DNA of 21,169 nucleotides. It comes from Candidatus Ryanbacteria bacterium. GTDB taxonomy: Bacteria; Patescibacteriota; Minisyncoccia; Ryanbacterales; GWA2-47-10b. The position numbers and the translations under genes are program-made. The notes under the pieces are model-generated. The model saw only the letters and a list, made by a program, of their open reading frames with translations, searched no databases and was not told the origin of the DNA. Positions 1-6,914 of the stretch are shown here, in pieces (the first letter of the stretch is position 1; the number at the start of each line of letters is the position of its first letter). Where the stretch lies: contig CALRCC010000005.1 of the NCBI GenBank assembly GCA_943354465.1, positions 1 to 21,169 on the forward strand, read 5' to 3'.

Positions 1-192
1 AAGATAAAGCGCGATTCAGCATCAGAGTTCGCAAAGCTCGAGAGTATGAAAAATAATCTCAAGAGCGACCAGGAAATGCTAAGCGACATTGCGCTTACTC
101 ACATCATGAAGGGGGAGCAGATAGATATCACCGACGAGCACGCAAATCAATACGAGCCGGTATTCTCGGTAAAGTTCAAAAAGAAGGGATAA
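1..192 (+). CDS. 3' end of an unrecognised protein gene (partial)
   Basis: An open frame runs from the window edge to TAA at 190-192 and gives 63 C-terminal residues. The segment is charged and hydrophilic, with many Lys, Asp, Glu and Ser, no transmembrane segment and no cysteine. It ends in a Lys-rich tail (FKKKG). I do not recognise the family. It is read as coding because the frame is open throughout and its stop lies right at the foot of a strong terminator hairpin. Its start and most of its sequence are outside the window, so no function is proposed. Confidence 0.55.
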   Translation, partial: KIKRDSASEFAKLESMKNNLKSDQEMLSDIALTHIMKGEQIDITDEHANQYEPVFSVKFKKKG

Positions 193-226
193 AAAAACAG
201 CCTCGCGTTTGCGAGGCTGTTTTTTT
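191..226. terminator. Bidirectional intrinsic terminator
   Basis: A perfect 16-bp inverted repeat (191-206 and 211-226) with a 4-base loop has a GC-rich core (CAGCCTCGC/GCGAGGCTG). A7 flanks the core on the left and T7 on the right, so it makes a stem followed by a U-run on either strand. It sits between the converging ends of the partial gene at 1-192 (plus) and ssrA (minus), and probably ends both transcripts. The TAA of the left gene overlaps the A-run. Confidence 0.9.
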
Positions 227-231
227 ATTTG

Positions 232-586
232 TGGAAGTGGGCGGAATCGAACCGCCGTCCGAAAGTTCTTCTCAATAAAAATTTATACAGGCTTACTCAA
301 GCACGAGGCGAGAGAGTTTGCTCGATTAGTTTCGCGCGCGTGTATCGAGCATGATGCGCACTAGCTGAGGATTATAACACCGGTATTCCACGCACCCAGC
401 AGTTGCGGACCGATGCTCTGGCGCATAGTGGCCAGAGAAACGCCTAAGGCTTAGGCAAAAGCCATTGCCGGTTGGCGGTTAAATAAGTTTGCACTTATTG
501 GTGTGTGGCATTTTTGAAAGAGGTGACCACACCTGCTCTTGCCTGATTTTCAAAGATTCGAGACCCCGTCGATGCCTATCACTCCC
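232..586 (-). ncRNA. ssrA: tmRNA (transfer-messenger RNA)
   Basis: About 355 nt on the minus strand. It rescues stalled ribosomes with SmpB by acting first as alanyl-tRNA and then as a short mRNA. The 5' end (586 downward) reads GGGAGUGAUAGGCAUCGACG, the conserved tmRNA start. The 3' end has the T-arm GGCGGUUCGAUUCCGCC followed by CACUUCC. The first seven bases (GGGAGUG) pair with CACUUCC over 7 bp including one G-U. The discriminator A is at 232. CCA is not encoded and would be added after transcription. The tag frame is internal (451-492), followed by a hairpin holding the stop codon (GCCUAA/UUAGGC), as usual for helix 5. It is a one-piece tmRNA, lies directly downstream of smpB on the same strand, and is followed by the terminator at 191-226. 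Identity is certain; exact ends are inferred from the acceptor pairing. Confidence 0.95.
451..492 (-). other. tmRNA tag-peptide reading frame (ANLFNRQPAMAFA, stop UAA)
   Basis: Inside ssrA the frame beginning GCA AAC at 492 reads 13 codons and ends at UAA (451-453), giving ANLFNRQPAMAFA. The resume codon GCA for Ala followed by Asn matches the usual AN start of tags. The small, hydrophobic C-terminus (MAFA) resembles degrons recognised by ClpXP-type proteases. The stop lies in the 5' strand of a short perfect hairpin, as in other tmRNAs. The first Ala of the finished tag comes from the charged tmRNA itself. Confidence 0.85.
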
Positions 587-610
587 AAAACATATTGGGA
601 ATATGTTTTG
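586..610 (-). repeat. Perfect 11-bp hairpin abutting the tmRNA 5' end
   Basis: On the minus strand CAAAACATATT (610-600), loop CCC, AATATGTTTTG (596-586). The last base of the 3' arm coincides with the inferred G1 of the tmRNA. It lacks a GC-rich core and a following U-run, so it is not a standard terminator. It may be a precursor leader structure placed for 5' processing, or a DNA-binding site upstream of ssrA. Function is inferred only. Confidence 0.6.
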
Positions 611-692
611 AATCGCTCTCGCCGCGAATAGTGGCGACATCTAATGGCGATTACTACAACTCCTAACATTTTTTGGAAGCAAAAAACTCCAT

Positions 693-1133
693 TTAGTATT
701 TTTTCAACTCGCGCTCGATCGTCCGCTTGACCTCGCGCTTTTTTATCGTTTCGCGCTTGTCAGCTTTCTTTTTCCCGCGCGCAACACCAAACTCAAGCTT
801 GATGTTACGATTTTTATTATACAACTTAATCGGCACCAATGTCAAGCCCTTCTCGTGTTCCTTGCCGGCAAGGTATGCGAGCTCTTTTTTATGAAGTAAA
901 AGCTTGCGTGTACGGTCAGGCTCGTATGATGGCGGGGTATTCGGCTGTTGGTATGGTGGGATGCTGGCACCAACCAAAAAAGCCTCACTCCCACGGATTA
1001 TCACGCGCGAGCCCTCCAGATGAGCATTGCCTGCGCGTATTGATTTGACCTCAAAACCAAAAAGCTCAATGCCCGCCTCGTAGGTTTCGAGTATCTCGTA
1101 GTCAAAATATACTTTTTTGTTTTGTATGGTCAT
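693..1133 (-). CDS. smpB: SsrA-binding protein SmpB
   Basis: 146 residues, close to the usual SmpB length. SmpB binds the tRNA-like part of tmRNA and places it in the A site of stalled ribosomes, with its basic C-terminal tail in the empty mRNA channel. Family signatures are visible in order: YEAGIELFGFEVKSIRAGN near residues 18-36 (OB-fold strands and the EVKSLR block), RKLLLHKKEL near 76-85, GLTLVPIKLY near 96-105, and the tail with ARGKKKADKRETIKKR near 118-133, matching the GKK..DKR..IK+R signature. The segment after SIPPYQ is slightly longer and Pro-rich. It lies directly upstream of ssrA on the same strand, so the two rescue components are neighbours. It is divergent from argS with about 56 bp between starts. 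Confidence 0.96.
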   Translation of the reverse strand: MTIQNKKVYFDYEILETYEAGIELFGFEVKSIRAGNAHLEGSRVIIRGSEAFLVGASIPPYQQPNTPPSYEPDRTRKLLLHKKELAYLAGKEHEKGLTLVPIKLYNKNRNIKLEFGVARGKKKADKRETIKKREVKRTIERELKKY

Positions 1134-1189
1134 ATACTCTTCAAATATAGAACAAATATGGTTTTTGCGTTAGAGTAGTGCTTATTGGC
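1134..1189. promoter_or_regulatory. Divergent smpB/argS promoter region
   Basis: This 56-bp AT-rich gap must hold the start signals for smpB (minus) and argS (plus). On the minus strand TATATT (1149-1144) is a fair -10 about 10 bp before the smpB ATG. On the plus strand TAGAGT (1171-1176) is the best -10 candidate for argS, 13 bp before its ATG. No convincing -35 is seen for either. Confidence 0.35.
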
Positions 1190-2809
1190 ATGGAACACAA
1201 TATTCGTACATATATAGAAGATATTTTGCGTCGCGAGATTGGCAGTGATGCGTCTTTTTCTGTTGAGCGTCAAGAAATGGAGGGTCGTGGAGACTACTCA
1301 TCAAATATCGCGCTCGTGCGCGCCAAGGTTGAGCGACGCTTACCAATGGCTGTCGCAGAAGATATTGCTTCACGCATAAAAGAAAAGTATCCGCCTATTT
1401 TTTATAAGGTTGAAGCCGTAGCTCCAGGCTTTTTAAATTTTTATTTAGATAGACAATATTTATTAGAAATATTGCGCGATAATTTTATGCCGCATATAAA
1501 GCCAAAGCTTGGTACGGCATCTGTTGAATATATTTCAGCAAATCCCACTGGGCCAATGCATGTTGGCAACGCGCGCTCAGGACCCATAGGTGACGTTGTA
1601 GCAAACTTGCTTGCAGATCGTGGATACAAAGTAGTGCGTGAATATTTTCACAATGATGCTGGCGCGCAGATTGGCCGATTTGCTGATTCATTGTGGCATT
1701 GGTATCTGATCGCATGCGGTCAAGAGTCTACGCTAGATGAGAACGGTTATCAGGGTCAGTACATCCAAGAGATGGGTAGGGCAGTTTATGCTAAATATGG
1801 TATTAAGATTTTGAGTAAGCCAGATATATACAAAGATCGCATTACCAAAATAGCTCTAGCCACTATGTTGAAAGACAATTTGGCTCTTGCTCGTCGCATG
1901 GGCATTACTTTTGATAAGGTCATCGCTGAGAGCGATCTTGAGGTAAAGACAAAGCGTGCGCTTGCCTTGCTCAATAAAAAAGGCTTACTTACTAAAAAAG
2001 ATGGAGCAGTATGGTTCGCGCCTAAAGATGACAATTTGGGCGAGCGCGAAGCGGTTGTGATCAAGAGTGATGGCACATATGTATATTTTGCAAATGATAT
2101 TGCTTATCACGCAGAAAAGTTTAAACGAGCTGATTTGGTGGTGGACGAGCTCGGCGAGAATCATGAAGGCCATGTGCCAAAGCTACGCGCGATTGCTGAT
2201 GCGTTTGATTTCCCGCAGAAAGATTTCAAAGTGGTAGTCCATGGGCAGGTGACGCTCAAAAAAGACGGGCAGGTAGTATCAATGGCAAAGCGCAAAGGCA
2301 ATTTTGTTATGGCAGAAGAATTACTTGATACCGTAGGTAAGGACGCCTTTCGGTTTTTTATGTTGCAATACGCTCCGCGATCGGCCATGACTTTTGATAT
2401 GGATTTGGCGCGTGCAAAGTCAAAGGACAATCCCGTTTACTATATACAGTATGCATATGCTCGCGCGTCCAGCATTCTTAAAAAGGCAGGATATGTACAA
2501 AGACGCAAGATAAATTACAAAAAAGTATCATGGCCCCTACTGGAAGCTGACACAGAGTTGGCACTTATCAAAATGATATTAGCATTACCAGACGTTATCA
2601 CTCAGACATCAGAAGATTTTCAATTACAGCGCATGTCGCGCTTCGCGATTGATTTCGCTCGTTCGTTTACAAAATTTTATGAGACGACCCATGTCATCGG
2701 CGGACAGCCTGATCTGGAGTACGCGCGTCTCGCTCTTGTATCGCTTTTTCGCGATACTATGCGTAGGCAATGCGAGTTGATGGGCATATCAACTCCAGAA
2801 TCAATGTAA
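1190..2809 (+). CDS. argS: Arginyl-tRNA synthetase
   Basis: 539 residues from the ATG at 1190. An in-frame GTG at 1178 would add four residues but is less likely. The enzyme charges tRNA-Arg (class I synthetase, cytoplasm). An N-terminal additional domain (about 1-110) is followed by the Rossmann core with SANPTGPMHVGNARSG around 117-131, where HVGN (124-127) is the HIGH signature in its ArgRS form. The KMSKS position is occupied by SMAKRKGN (about 364-371), consistent with ArgRS enzymes that have a degenerate KMSKS motif. The C-terminal helical anticodon domain contains the DNPVYYIQYAYARASSI block. The length is at the short end of the family. No Shine-Dalgarno sequence is seen. It is followed by a 71-bp AT-rich gap rather than a co-transcribed gene. 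Confidence 0.95.
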   Translation: MEHNIRTYIEDILRREIGSDASFSVERQEMEGRGDYSSNIALVRAKVERRLPMAVAEDIASRIKEKYPPIFYKVEAVAPGFLNFYLDRQYLLEILRDNFMPHIKPKLGTASVEYISANPTGPMHVGNARSGPIGDVVANLLADRGYKVVREYFHNDAGAQIGRFADSLWHWYLIACGQESTLDENGYQGQYIQEMGRAVYAKYGIKILSKPDIYKDRITKIALATMLKDNLALARRMGITFDKVIAESDLEVKTKRALALLNKKGLLTKKDGAVWFAPKDDNLGEREAVVIKSDGTYVYFANDIAYHAEKFKRADLVVDELGENHEGHVPKLRAIADAFDFPQKDFKVVVHGQVTLKKDGQVVSMAKRKGNFVMAEELLDTVGKDAFRFFMLQYAPRSAMTFDMDLARAKSKDNPVYYIQYAYARASSILKKAGYVQRRKINYKKVSWPLLEADTELALIKMILALPDVITQTSEDFQLQRMSRFAIDFARSFTKFYETTHVIGGQPDLEYARLALVSLFRDTMRRQCELMGISTPESM

Positions 2810-2880
2810 ATAATTGCGTATATAAAAAAAATATATTAATATATTTTTATATATTATTTTTTTATTTTATTTAAATAGAT
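2810..2880. repeat. Very AT-rich spacer with a 22-bp perfect palindrome
   Basis: The gap between argS and the cyclophilin gene is almost pure A/T; only one G occurs in 2821-2880. It contains a perfect palindrome at 2827-2848 (arms AAAAATATATT and AATATATTTTT, no loop). It probably holds the promoter of the following gene, but the composition gives too many possible -10 boxes to pick one. The palindrome could work as a weak terminator for argS or as an easily melted site. Confidence 0.45.
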
Positions 2881-3564
2881 ATGGAACAACCACGCAATGT
2901 TATTATCGGACTTCTCGCGCTCTTTGTTGTATTCGGAGGTGTAGTTTGGCTTGGCACTAGTAAGCCTGCAAATCCCGCAGACAACGCAGGTACAGCATCA
3001 ATAGCCGAACCAGTTTCAGGCACTACGGCTGAGTCAGAGATTATTCAATTTAAAGGAGAAACTGTGAAAGCAATAATAAAAACAAAAAAAGGTGATATTG
3101 AATTGGATCTTTACCCACAGATAGCACCAAAGACTGTCTCAAATTTTGTAGGTCTTGCCAAAAAAGGATTTTATAACGGGCTTGTATTTCATCGCATTAT
3201 AGCCGACTTTATGGTGCAGGGAGGAGACCCGTCTGGCAATGGTACTGGCGGTCCAGGATATGAGTTTGAAGATGAGATCAATCCAAAAGAGCTTGGCGTG
3301 TCAGCAAAGATAATCGCCGAACTTGAGGGGTCAGGATATAAATATAACTATAGTCTCAAATCAATTAAAAATGATGTTGGCGCTATCTCAATGGCAAACC
3401 GCGGGCCTAACACCAATGGCAGTCAATTCTTTATCATAACGAAGATCGCTCAGCCACATCTTGATGGCCGTCATACAGTATTTGGCCGTGTGATAAAAGG
3501 TATGGATATTGTCCGCACGCTTGCACAAGGTGATGCGATGACGGAGGTAACTATCATCGAATAA
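2881..3564 (+). CDS. Membrane-anchored cyclophilin-type peptidyl-prolyl cis-trans isomerase
   Basis: 227 residues. An uncleaved signal anchor or transmembrane helix lies at about 7-25 (VIIGLLALFVVFGGVVWLG), with no lipobox cysteine. A Ser/Thr/Ala/Pro-rich linker (about 27-55) leads to a cyclophilin domain from about 62 to the end. The domain has the family motifs GDIELDLYPQIAPKTVSNF, FHRIIADFMVQGGDP (catalytic Arg105, Phe110/Met111, Gln113), and SMANRGPNTNGSQFFI. About 25 extra residues separate the GGDP block from the SMANRG block. The protein should catalyse proline isomerisation during folding outside the cytoplasmic membrane. It lies between two synthetase genes with no overlap, so shared function with them is not implied. 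Confidence 0.93.
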   Translation: MEQPRNVIIGLLALFVVFGGVVWLGTSKPANPADNAGTASIAEPVSGTTAESEIIQFKGETVKAIIKTKKGDIELDLYPQIAPKTVSNFVGLAKKGFYNGLVFHRIIADFMVQGGDPSGNGTGGPGYEFEDEINPKELGVSAKIIAELEGSGYKYNYSLKSIKNDVGAISMANRGPNTNGSQFFIITKIAQPHLDGRHTVFGRVIKGMDIVRTLAQGDAMTEVTIIE

Positions 3565-3573
3565 CAATAACAG

Positions 3574-3602
3574 TTGAAATAATGCGTTTTCTCGCATATT
3601 AT
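3574..3602 (+). promoter_or_regulatory. ileS promoter, predicted leaderless
   Basis: TTGAAA (3574-3579), a 17-bp spacer, then TATTAT (3597-3602). Each hexamer differs from the sigma-70 consensus at one base and the spacing is ideal. The expected transcription start, about 7 bp after the -10, falls at 3609-3610, directly on the ATG of ileS, so the mRNA should have essentially no 5' leader. Confidence 0.7.
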
Positions 3603-3616
3603 ATACAATATGCGAG
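3591..3616. promoter_or_regulatory. Candidate operator: 10-bp perfect inverted repeat over the ileS -10 and start codon
   Basis: CTCGCATATT (3591-3600), spacer ATATAC, AATATGCGAG (3607-3616). The left arm covers most of the -10 box and the right arm contains the ileS ATG (3610). If the transcript is leaderless, the left arm is not transcribed, so the symmetry would matter in DNA, for example as a repressor site, rather than as an RNA hairpin. Confidence 0.5.
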
Positions 3617-6600
3617 ATGAGCTTAGTGTCCTTGGATTTTGGGCACAAAAAAATATTTTTGATAAAAGTATCCGTCAGCGCGCGCACAAAGCAAAGCGCT
3701 TTGTTTTTTTTGAAGGGCCGCCCTCAGCAAATGGCATGCCAGGCTTGCATCACGTGGAAGCTCGCGCATTTAAGGATGTCATAGCACGGTACAAGACAAT
3801 GCGTGGTTTTTTGGTAGAGCGCCGCGCGGGTTGGGATACGCACGGTCTTCCTGTGGAGATTGGCGTTGAAAAAGCGCTAGGTTTTAAATCAAAGCAAGAC
3901 ATCGAATCATACGGCATCGAGTCTTTCAACCGCAAATGTAAAGAGTCGGTATGGCTTTATAAAAATGAATGGGAGCGCGTTACAGAGCGAATGGGTTATT
4001 GGCTGGATATTAAAGATCCGTATATAACTTATAAAAATTCGTATATAGAATCACTTTGGTGGATAGTCAAAGAATTTGCCTCGCGCAAGCTTTTGTATCA
4101 GGACGACAAAGTCGTGCCATGGTGCGCGCGGTGCGGCACTGCATTGTCTAGCCACGAACTTGCTCAAGGATATAAAACAGTAAAAGATCAGTCTGTATTT
4201 GTTAGATTTCGTCTCAAGACTAGGCGCGCCTCATTGCTCGTATGGACGACTACGCCATGGACACTGCCTGCAAATGTTGCGGCCGCGGTTCATCCAGAAC
4301 TTGAATATGTGACAGTTGATGATCGTGGTGAGCAACTTATCGTGCTCGGGTCTTTGGCGACAAAGCTTTTTCCAGGGCTTGAGCCACTGTGGCGTGAGCC
4401 AGGATCAAAGCTGTTAGGCCTTGAATATGACCCTCCGTATCCATCTCCAAACATTCCATATAGTGTAGTTGGCGGATCGTTTATCACAGACAAAGATGGC
4501 ACTGGTATAGTGCATATCGCGCCAGCGTTTGGTGATGACGATTTTAAAGTGGGCAGACAGGAGGGGCTCCCAGTATTTATTACGGTTGATGATGCTGGTA
4601 GATTTACAGACGCAGTACCACAATGGCACGGGATGTTTGTCAAAGATGCCGATCCTTTGATTGTGAAAGACTTGATACAAAAAGGGCTTCTTTTTAGAGA
4701 GGCGCTTTACGAGCATGATTATCCTTTTTGCTGGCGATGCGACACACCGCTTATTTATAGAGTTAGACAGTCATGGTGGGTAAAGGCAAGTGCTGTGCGA
4801 TCAAAGATGATTGAAGCAAATAAATCTATTGGTTGGTATCCTTCGCATATTCGTGATGGGCGTTTCGGCCAGTGGTTGAAAGAAAATAAAGATTGGGCAT
4901 TTAGCCGCGAGCGTTATTGGGGCACGCCTCTTCCAGTGTGGACATGTGACGGATGTGATAGGCGCGACATTATAGGGTCTATCGCCGAGCTTTCTAAATA
5001 TGCCACGCAATCTTCAAATATTTATTATTTAATGCGTCACGGATTTGCAAAAAATAATTTGCTTGGTATCGCATCATCCAAATTAAATGACTCGTATGGA
5101 CTTTTGCCGCGTGGAAAGACAGAAGTAAAAAAAGCAGCAGTCGCTCTTAAAAAAGCCGGCATTCAACTTATTATTTCTTCTGATATGACGCGAGCACGAG
5201 AGACATCGGCGATACTCGCACGCGAGCTTCGTGTGCCTATCTTGTTTGACGCTGATTTGCGTGAACTAAATCAGGGCGAATACGATGGCGCAGAGATCTC
5301 AAAAATTAAACAAGAATTTCCAAACGATGATTTGCTGTCTAGGGCGTATCCCGGAGGCGAGTCATGGGCAGATGTTAAAAAGCGTGTATACAGATTGTTT
5401 CAAAGACTTGAGTCACTCCATAAAAAGAAAAAAATTATTGTCGTAGGGCATGGTGATCCTCTTTGGTTTTTGGAGGCGATTATGAAAGGCACTCAACAGC
5501 CGGACGAACGGTCTTCGACTAAATACTTTAAAAATGCCGAGGTACATCGCGTTATCCCAGTCTCCGTGCCACGCAACGGATTTGGTGAGACAGATTTGCA
5601 CAAGCCATTTATCGATGATTTCCCTGTTATATGTCCAGTATGTTCTATAAAAATGCGCCGTACTCCTGAAGTTATTGACGTGTGGTTTGATTCTGGCGCG
5701 ATGCCATTTGCGTCAGCACATTATCCGTTTGAAAATAAAGAGCTTATTGATAAGAATATCGCGTATCCGGCAGATTTTATTGCTGAGGCAGTTGATCAGA
5801 CGCGCGGATGGTTCTATACATTGCTCGCTGTAGCAACACTGCTTGGTAAAAAGGCTTCCTATAAAAACGTTATATCACTCGGGCATATTCTCGATAAAGA
5901 AGGTAAAAAAATGTCCAAGTCAAAAGGCAATGTTGTAGAATCTATGGATCTGTTTGAAAAATATGGTGCTGATGCTGTGCGTTGGTATTTTTTCACTATT
6001 AATCAGCCTGGTGATCCGAAAGCATTTGATATCGCCGATCTTGAAAAATCAAAACGAACATTTATAGATATTTTTCTTAATACTCTCAATTTTTATGAGA
6101 TGTATAAACCTGTCGCAAAGAAATTGGCGCGTAAAAATACTCTTGATCTTTGGATGGAGGCAAAGTGCGCAATGGTTGGTGCGGAGGTGGCTCGTCGTAT
6201 GGACGCGTATGATGTGGTTGGCGCGGCGCGTCTCGTCGAAGATTTTGTGGGCAATGATATCTCGCGCTGGTATGTCAGGAGGTCACGCGACCGCATGCGT
6301 TCTGGAGAAGGAGTCGAGGTTCTACGCAAGACGCTACTGGAGGCTGCTATTTTGGCCGCTCCTTTTGTACCGTTTACGGCAGAAATCGTATATCGCGCAG
6401 TAAATGGCAAGCGCGAGAGCGTGCACTTAGAAGACTGGCCGAAAAAGCTTGCATATTCCAAGCCTCTTATTTCTGGCATGGAAGAAGTGAGATCTTTGGC
6501 GGCGAAAGGTCTTGAATTGCGTGCCAGGTCAGGCATAAAAGTTCGTCAGCCTCTGTCGTCGTTTATAGTCAAGAGCATGACCATTCGCGATTTGGCATTG

Positions 6601-6912
6601 ATCGACGTTCTTAAAAATGAGCTTAATGTTAAGAATGTCATTGTAAATAAAAAACTGGCTGACGACGCCGCCATCGATTTGGTTATTACGCCAGAGCTTA
6701 AAGAGGAGGGAGAGGCGCGTGAGCTTATTCGTCTTACTCAAGATGCTCGCAAAAAAGCGGGCCTTAAACCTCTTGATATGATCTCCCTCGTGATTTCAGG
6801 ATCGTTCTCACCAGCCTCTCTTGCGACTATTAAAAAAGGAACGCGCGCAAAGTATCTTAAGACAAGCGATTCGATAAATGGGCCCAGCGTTGTCTCTGTA
6901 GAAAAAATATAG
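3610..6912 (+). CDS. ileS: Isoleucyl-tRNA synthetase with an inserted histidine-phosphatase domain
   Basis: 1100 residues. It charges tRNA-Ile (class I synthetase). The HIGH region is GPPSANGMPGLHHVEAR (36-52) in its PGLHH form; the editing domain contains TTTPWTLPANV; KMSKS is at 767-771; WFDSG precedes the second half of the active-site fold; and a C-terminal anticodon domain is present. Cysteine pairs occur in WCARC, FCWRC, C446/C449 and C675/C678. The unusual part is residues about 471-650: a complete histidine phosphatase (phosphoglycerate-mutase-like) domain with LMRHG (catalytic His477), SSDMTRARETS (Arg528), LRELNQGEYDG (Glu552) and VVGHGD (His614). It lies between GSIAELSKYA and DLHKPFID, which are contiguous in ordinary IleRS. 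The frame is open throughout, so this is a true in-frame insertion. recO follows after 2 bp. Confidence 0.96.
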   Translation: MRDELSVLGFWAQKNIFDKSIRQRAHKAKRFVFFEGPPSANGMPGLHHVEARAFKDVIARYKTMRGFLVERRAGWDTHGLPVEIGVEKALGFKSKQDIESYGIESFNRKCKESVWLYKNEWERVTERMGYWLDIKDPYITYKNSYIESLWWIVKEFASRKLLYQDDKVVPWCARCGTALSSHELAQGYKTVKDQSVFVRFRLKTRRASLLVWTTTPWTLPANVAAAVHPELEYVTVDDRGEQLIVLGSLATKLFPGLEPLWREPGSKLLGLEYDPPYPSPNIPYSVVGGSFITDKDGTGIVHIAPAFGDDDFKVGRQEGLPVFITVDDAGRFTDAVPQWHGMFVKDADPLIVKDLIQKGLLFREALYEHDYPFCWRCDTPLIYRVRQSWWVKASAVRSKMIEANKSIGWYPSHIRDGRFGQWLKENKDWAFSRERYWGTPLPVWTCDGCDRRDIIGSIAELSKYATQSSNIYYLMRHGFAKNNLLGIASSKLNDSYGLLPRGKTEVKKAAVALKKAGIQLIISSDMTRARETSAILARELRVPILFDADLRELNQGEYDGAEISKIKQEFPNDDLLSRAYPGGESWADVKKRVYRLFQRLESLHKKKKIIVVGHGDPLWFLEAIMKGTQQPDERSSTKYFKNAEVHRVIPVSVPRNGFGETDLHKPFIDDFPVICPVCSIKMRRTPEVIDVWFDSGAMPFASAHYPFENKELIDKNIAYPADFIAEAVDQTRGWFYTLLAVATLLGKKASYKNVISLGHILDKEGKKMSKSKGNVVESMDLFEKYGADAVRWYFFTINQPGDPKAFDIADLEKSKRTFIDIFLNTLNFYEMYKPVAKKLARKNTLDLWMEAKCAMVGAEVARRMDAYDVVGAARLVEDFVGNDISRWYVRRSRDRMRSGEGVEVLRKTLLEAAILAAPFVPFTAEIVYRAVNGKRESVHLEDWPKKLAYSKPLISGMEEVRSLAAKGLELRARSGIKVRQPLSSFIVKSMTIRDLALIDVLKNELNVKNVIVNKKLADDAAIDLVITPELKEEGEARELIRLTQDARKKAGLKPLDMISLVISGSFSPASLATIKKGTRAKYLKTSDSINGPSVVSVEKI
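5020..5559 (+). other. Embedded histidine-phosphatase domain within ileS (residues about 471-650)
   Basis: About 180 residues inside IleRS form a full branch-1 histidine phosphatase. The RHG nucleophile motif is at 476-478 (His477), the second Arg is in SSDMTRA (Arg528), the proton-donor Glu is in LRELNQGEYDG (Glu552), and the second His is in VVGHGD (His614). LRE followed by a GEYDG-like block resembles alpha-ribazole phosphatase or broad-specificity phosphatases (CobC/GpmB-like) more than true glycolytic mutases. All catalytic positions are kept, so it is probably active rather than a relic. The substrate cannot be told from sequence. Confidence 0.88.
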
Positions 6913-6914
6913 GT

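Noticed and set aside
230..232. Missing CCA at the tmRNA 3' end as a sign of a pseudogene
   Set aside because: Many bacteria add CCA by enzyme, and all other tmRNA elements, including the tag frame and acceptor pairing, are intact.
550..669. Minus-strand 39-codon frame running from upstream of ssrA into tmRNA, with a faint NrdR-like RFKTY stretch
   Set aside because: It overlaps the conserved tmRNA 5' domain, lacks the MKCPxC opening and zinc cysteines of NrdR, and has no homologue I recognise.
1178..1189. GTG start for argS four codons upstream
   Set aside because: The ATG at 1190 gives the usual N-terminus and the extra residues add nothing conserved.
3582..3597. ATGCG-TTTTCT-CGCAT hairpin as a terminator after the cyclophilin gene
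   Set aside because: Only 5 bp, no U-run, and it lies within the ileS promoter spacer; the longer inverted repeat at 3591-3616 explains the same bases better.
6093..6536. Minus-strand open frame of about 147 codons opposite the C-terminal part of ileS
   Set aside because: It lies opposite a conserved anticodon-domain region and shows no family motif.
3610..6912. Possibility that the phosphatase region is a separate gene caused by frameshift or misassembly
   Set aside because: The frame continues without interruption through both junctions, and the flanking synthetase sequences resume exactly where ordinary IleRS continues.
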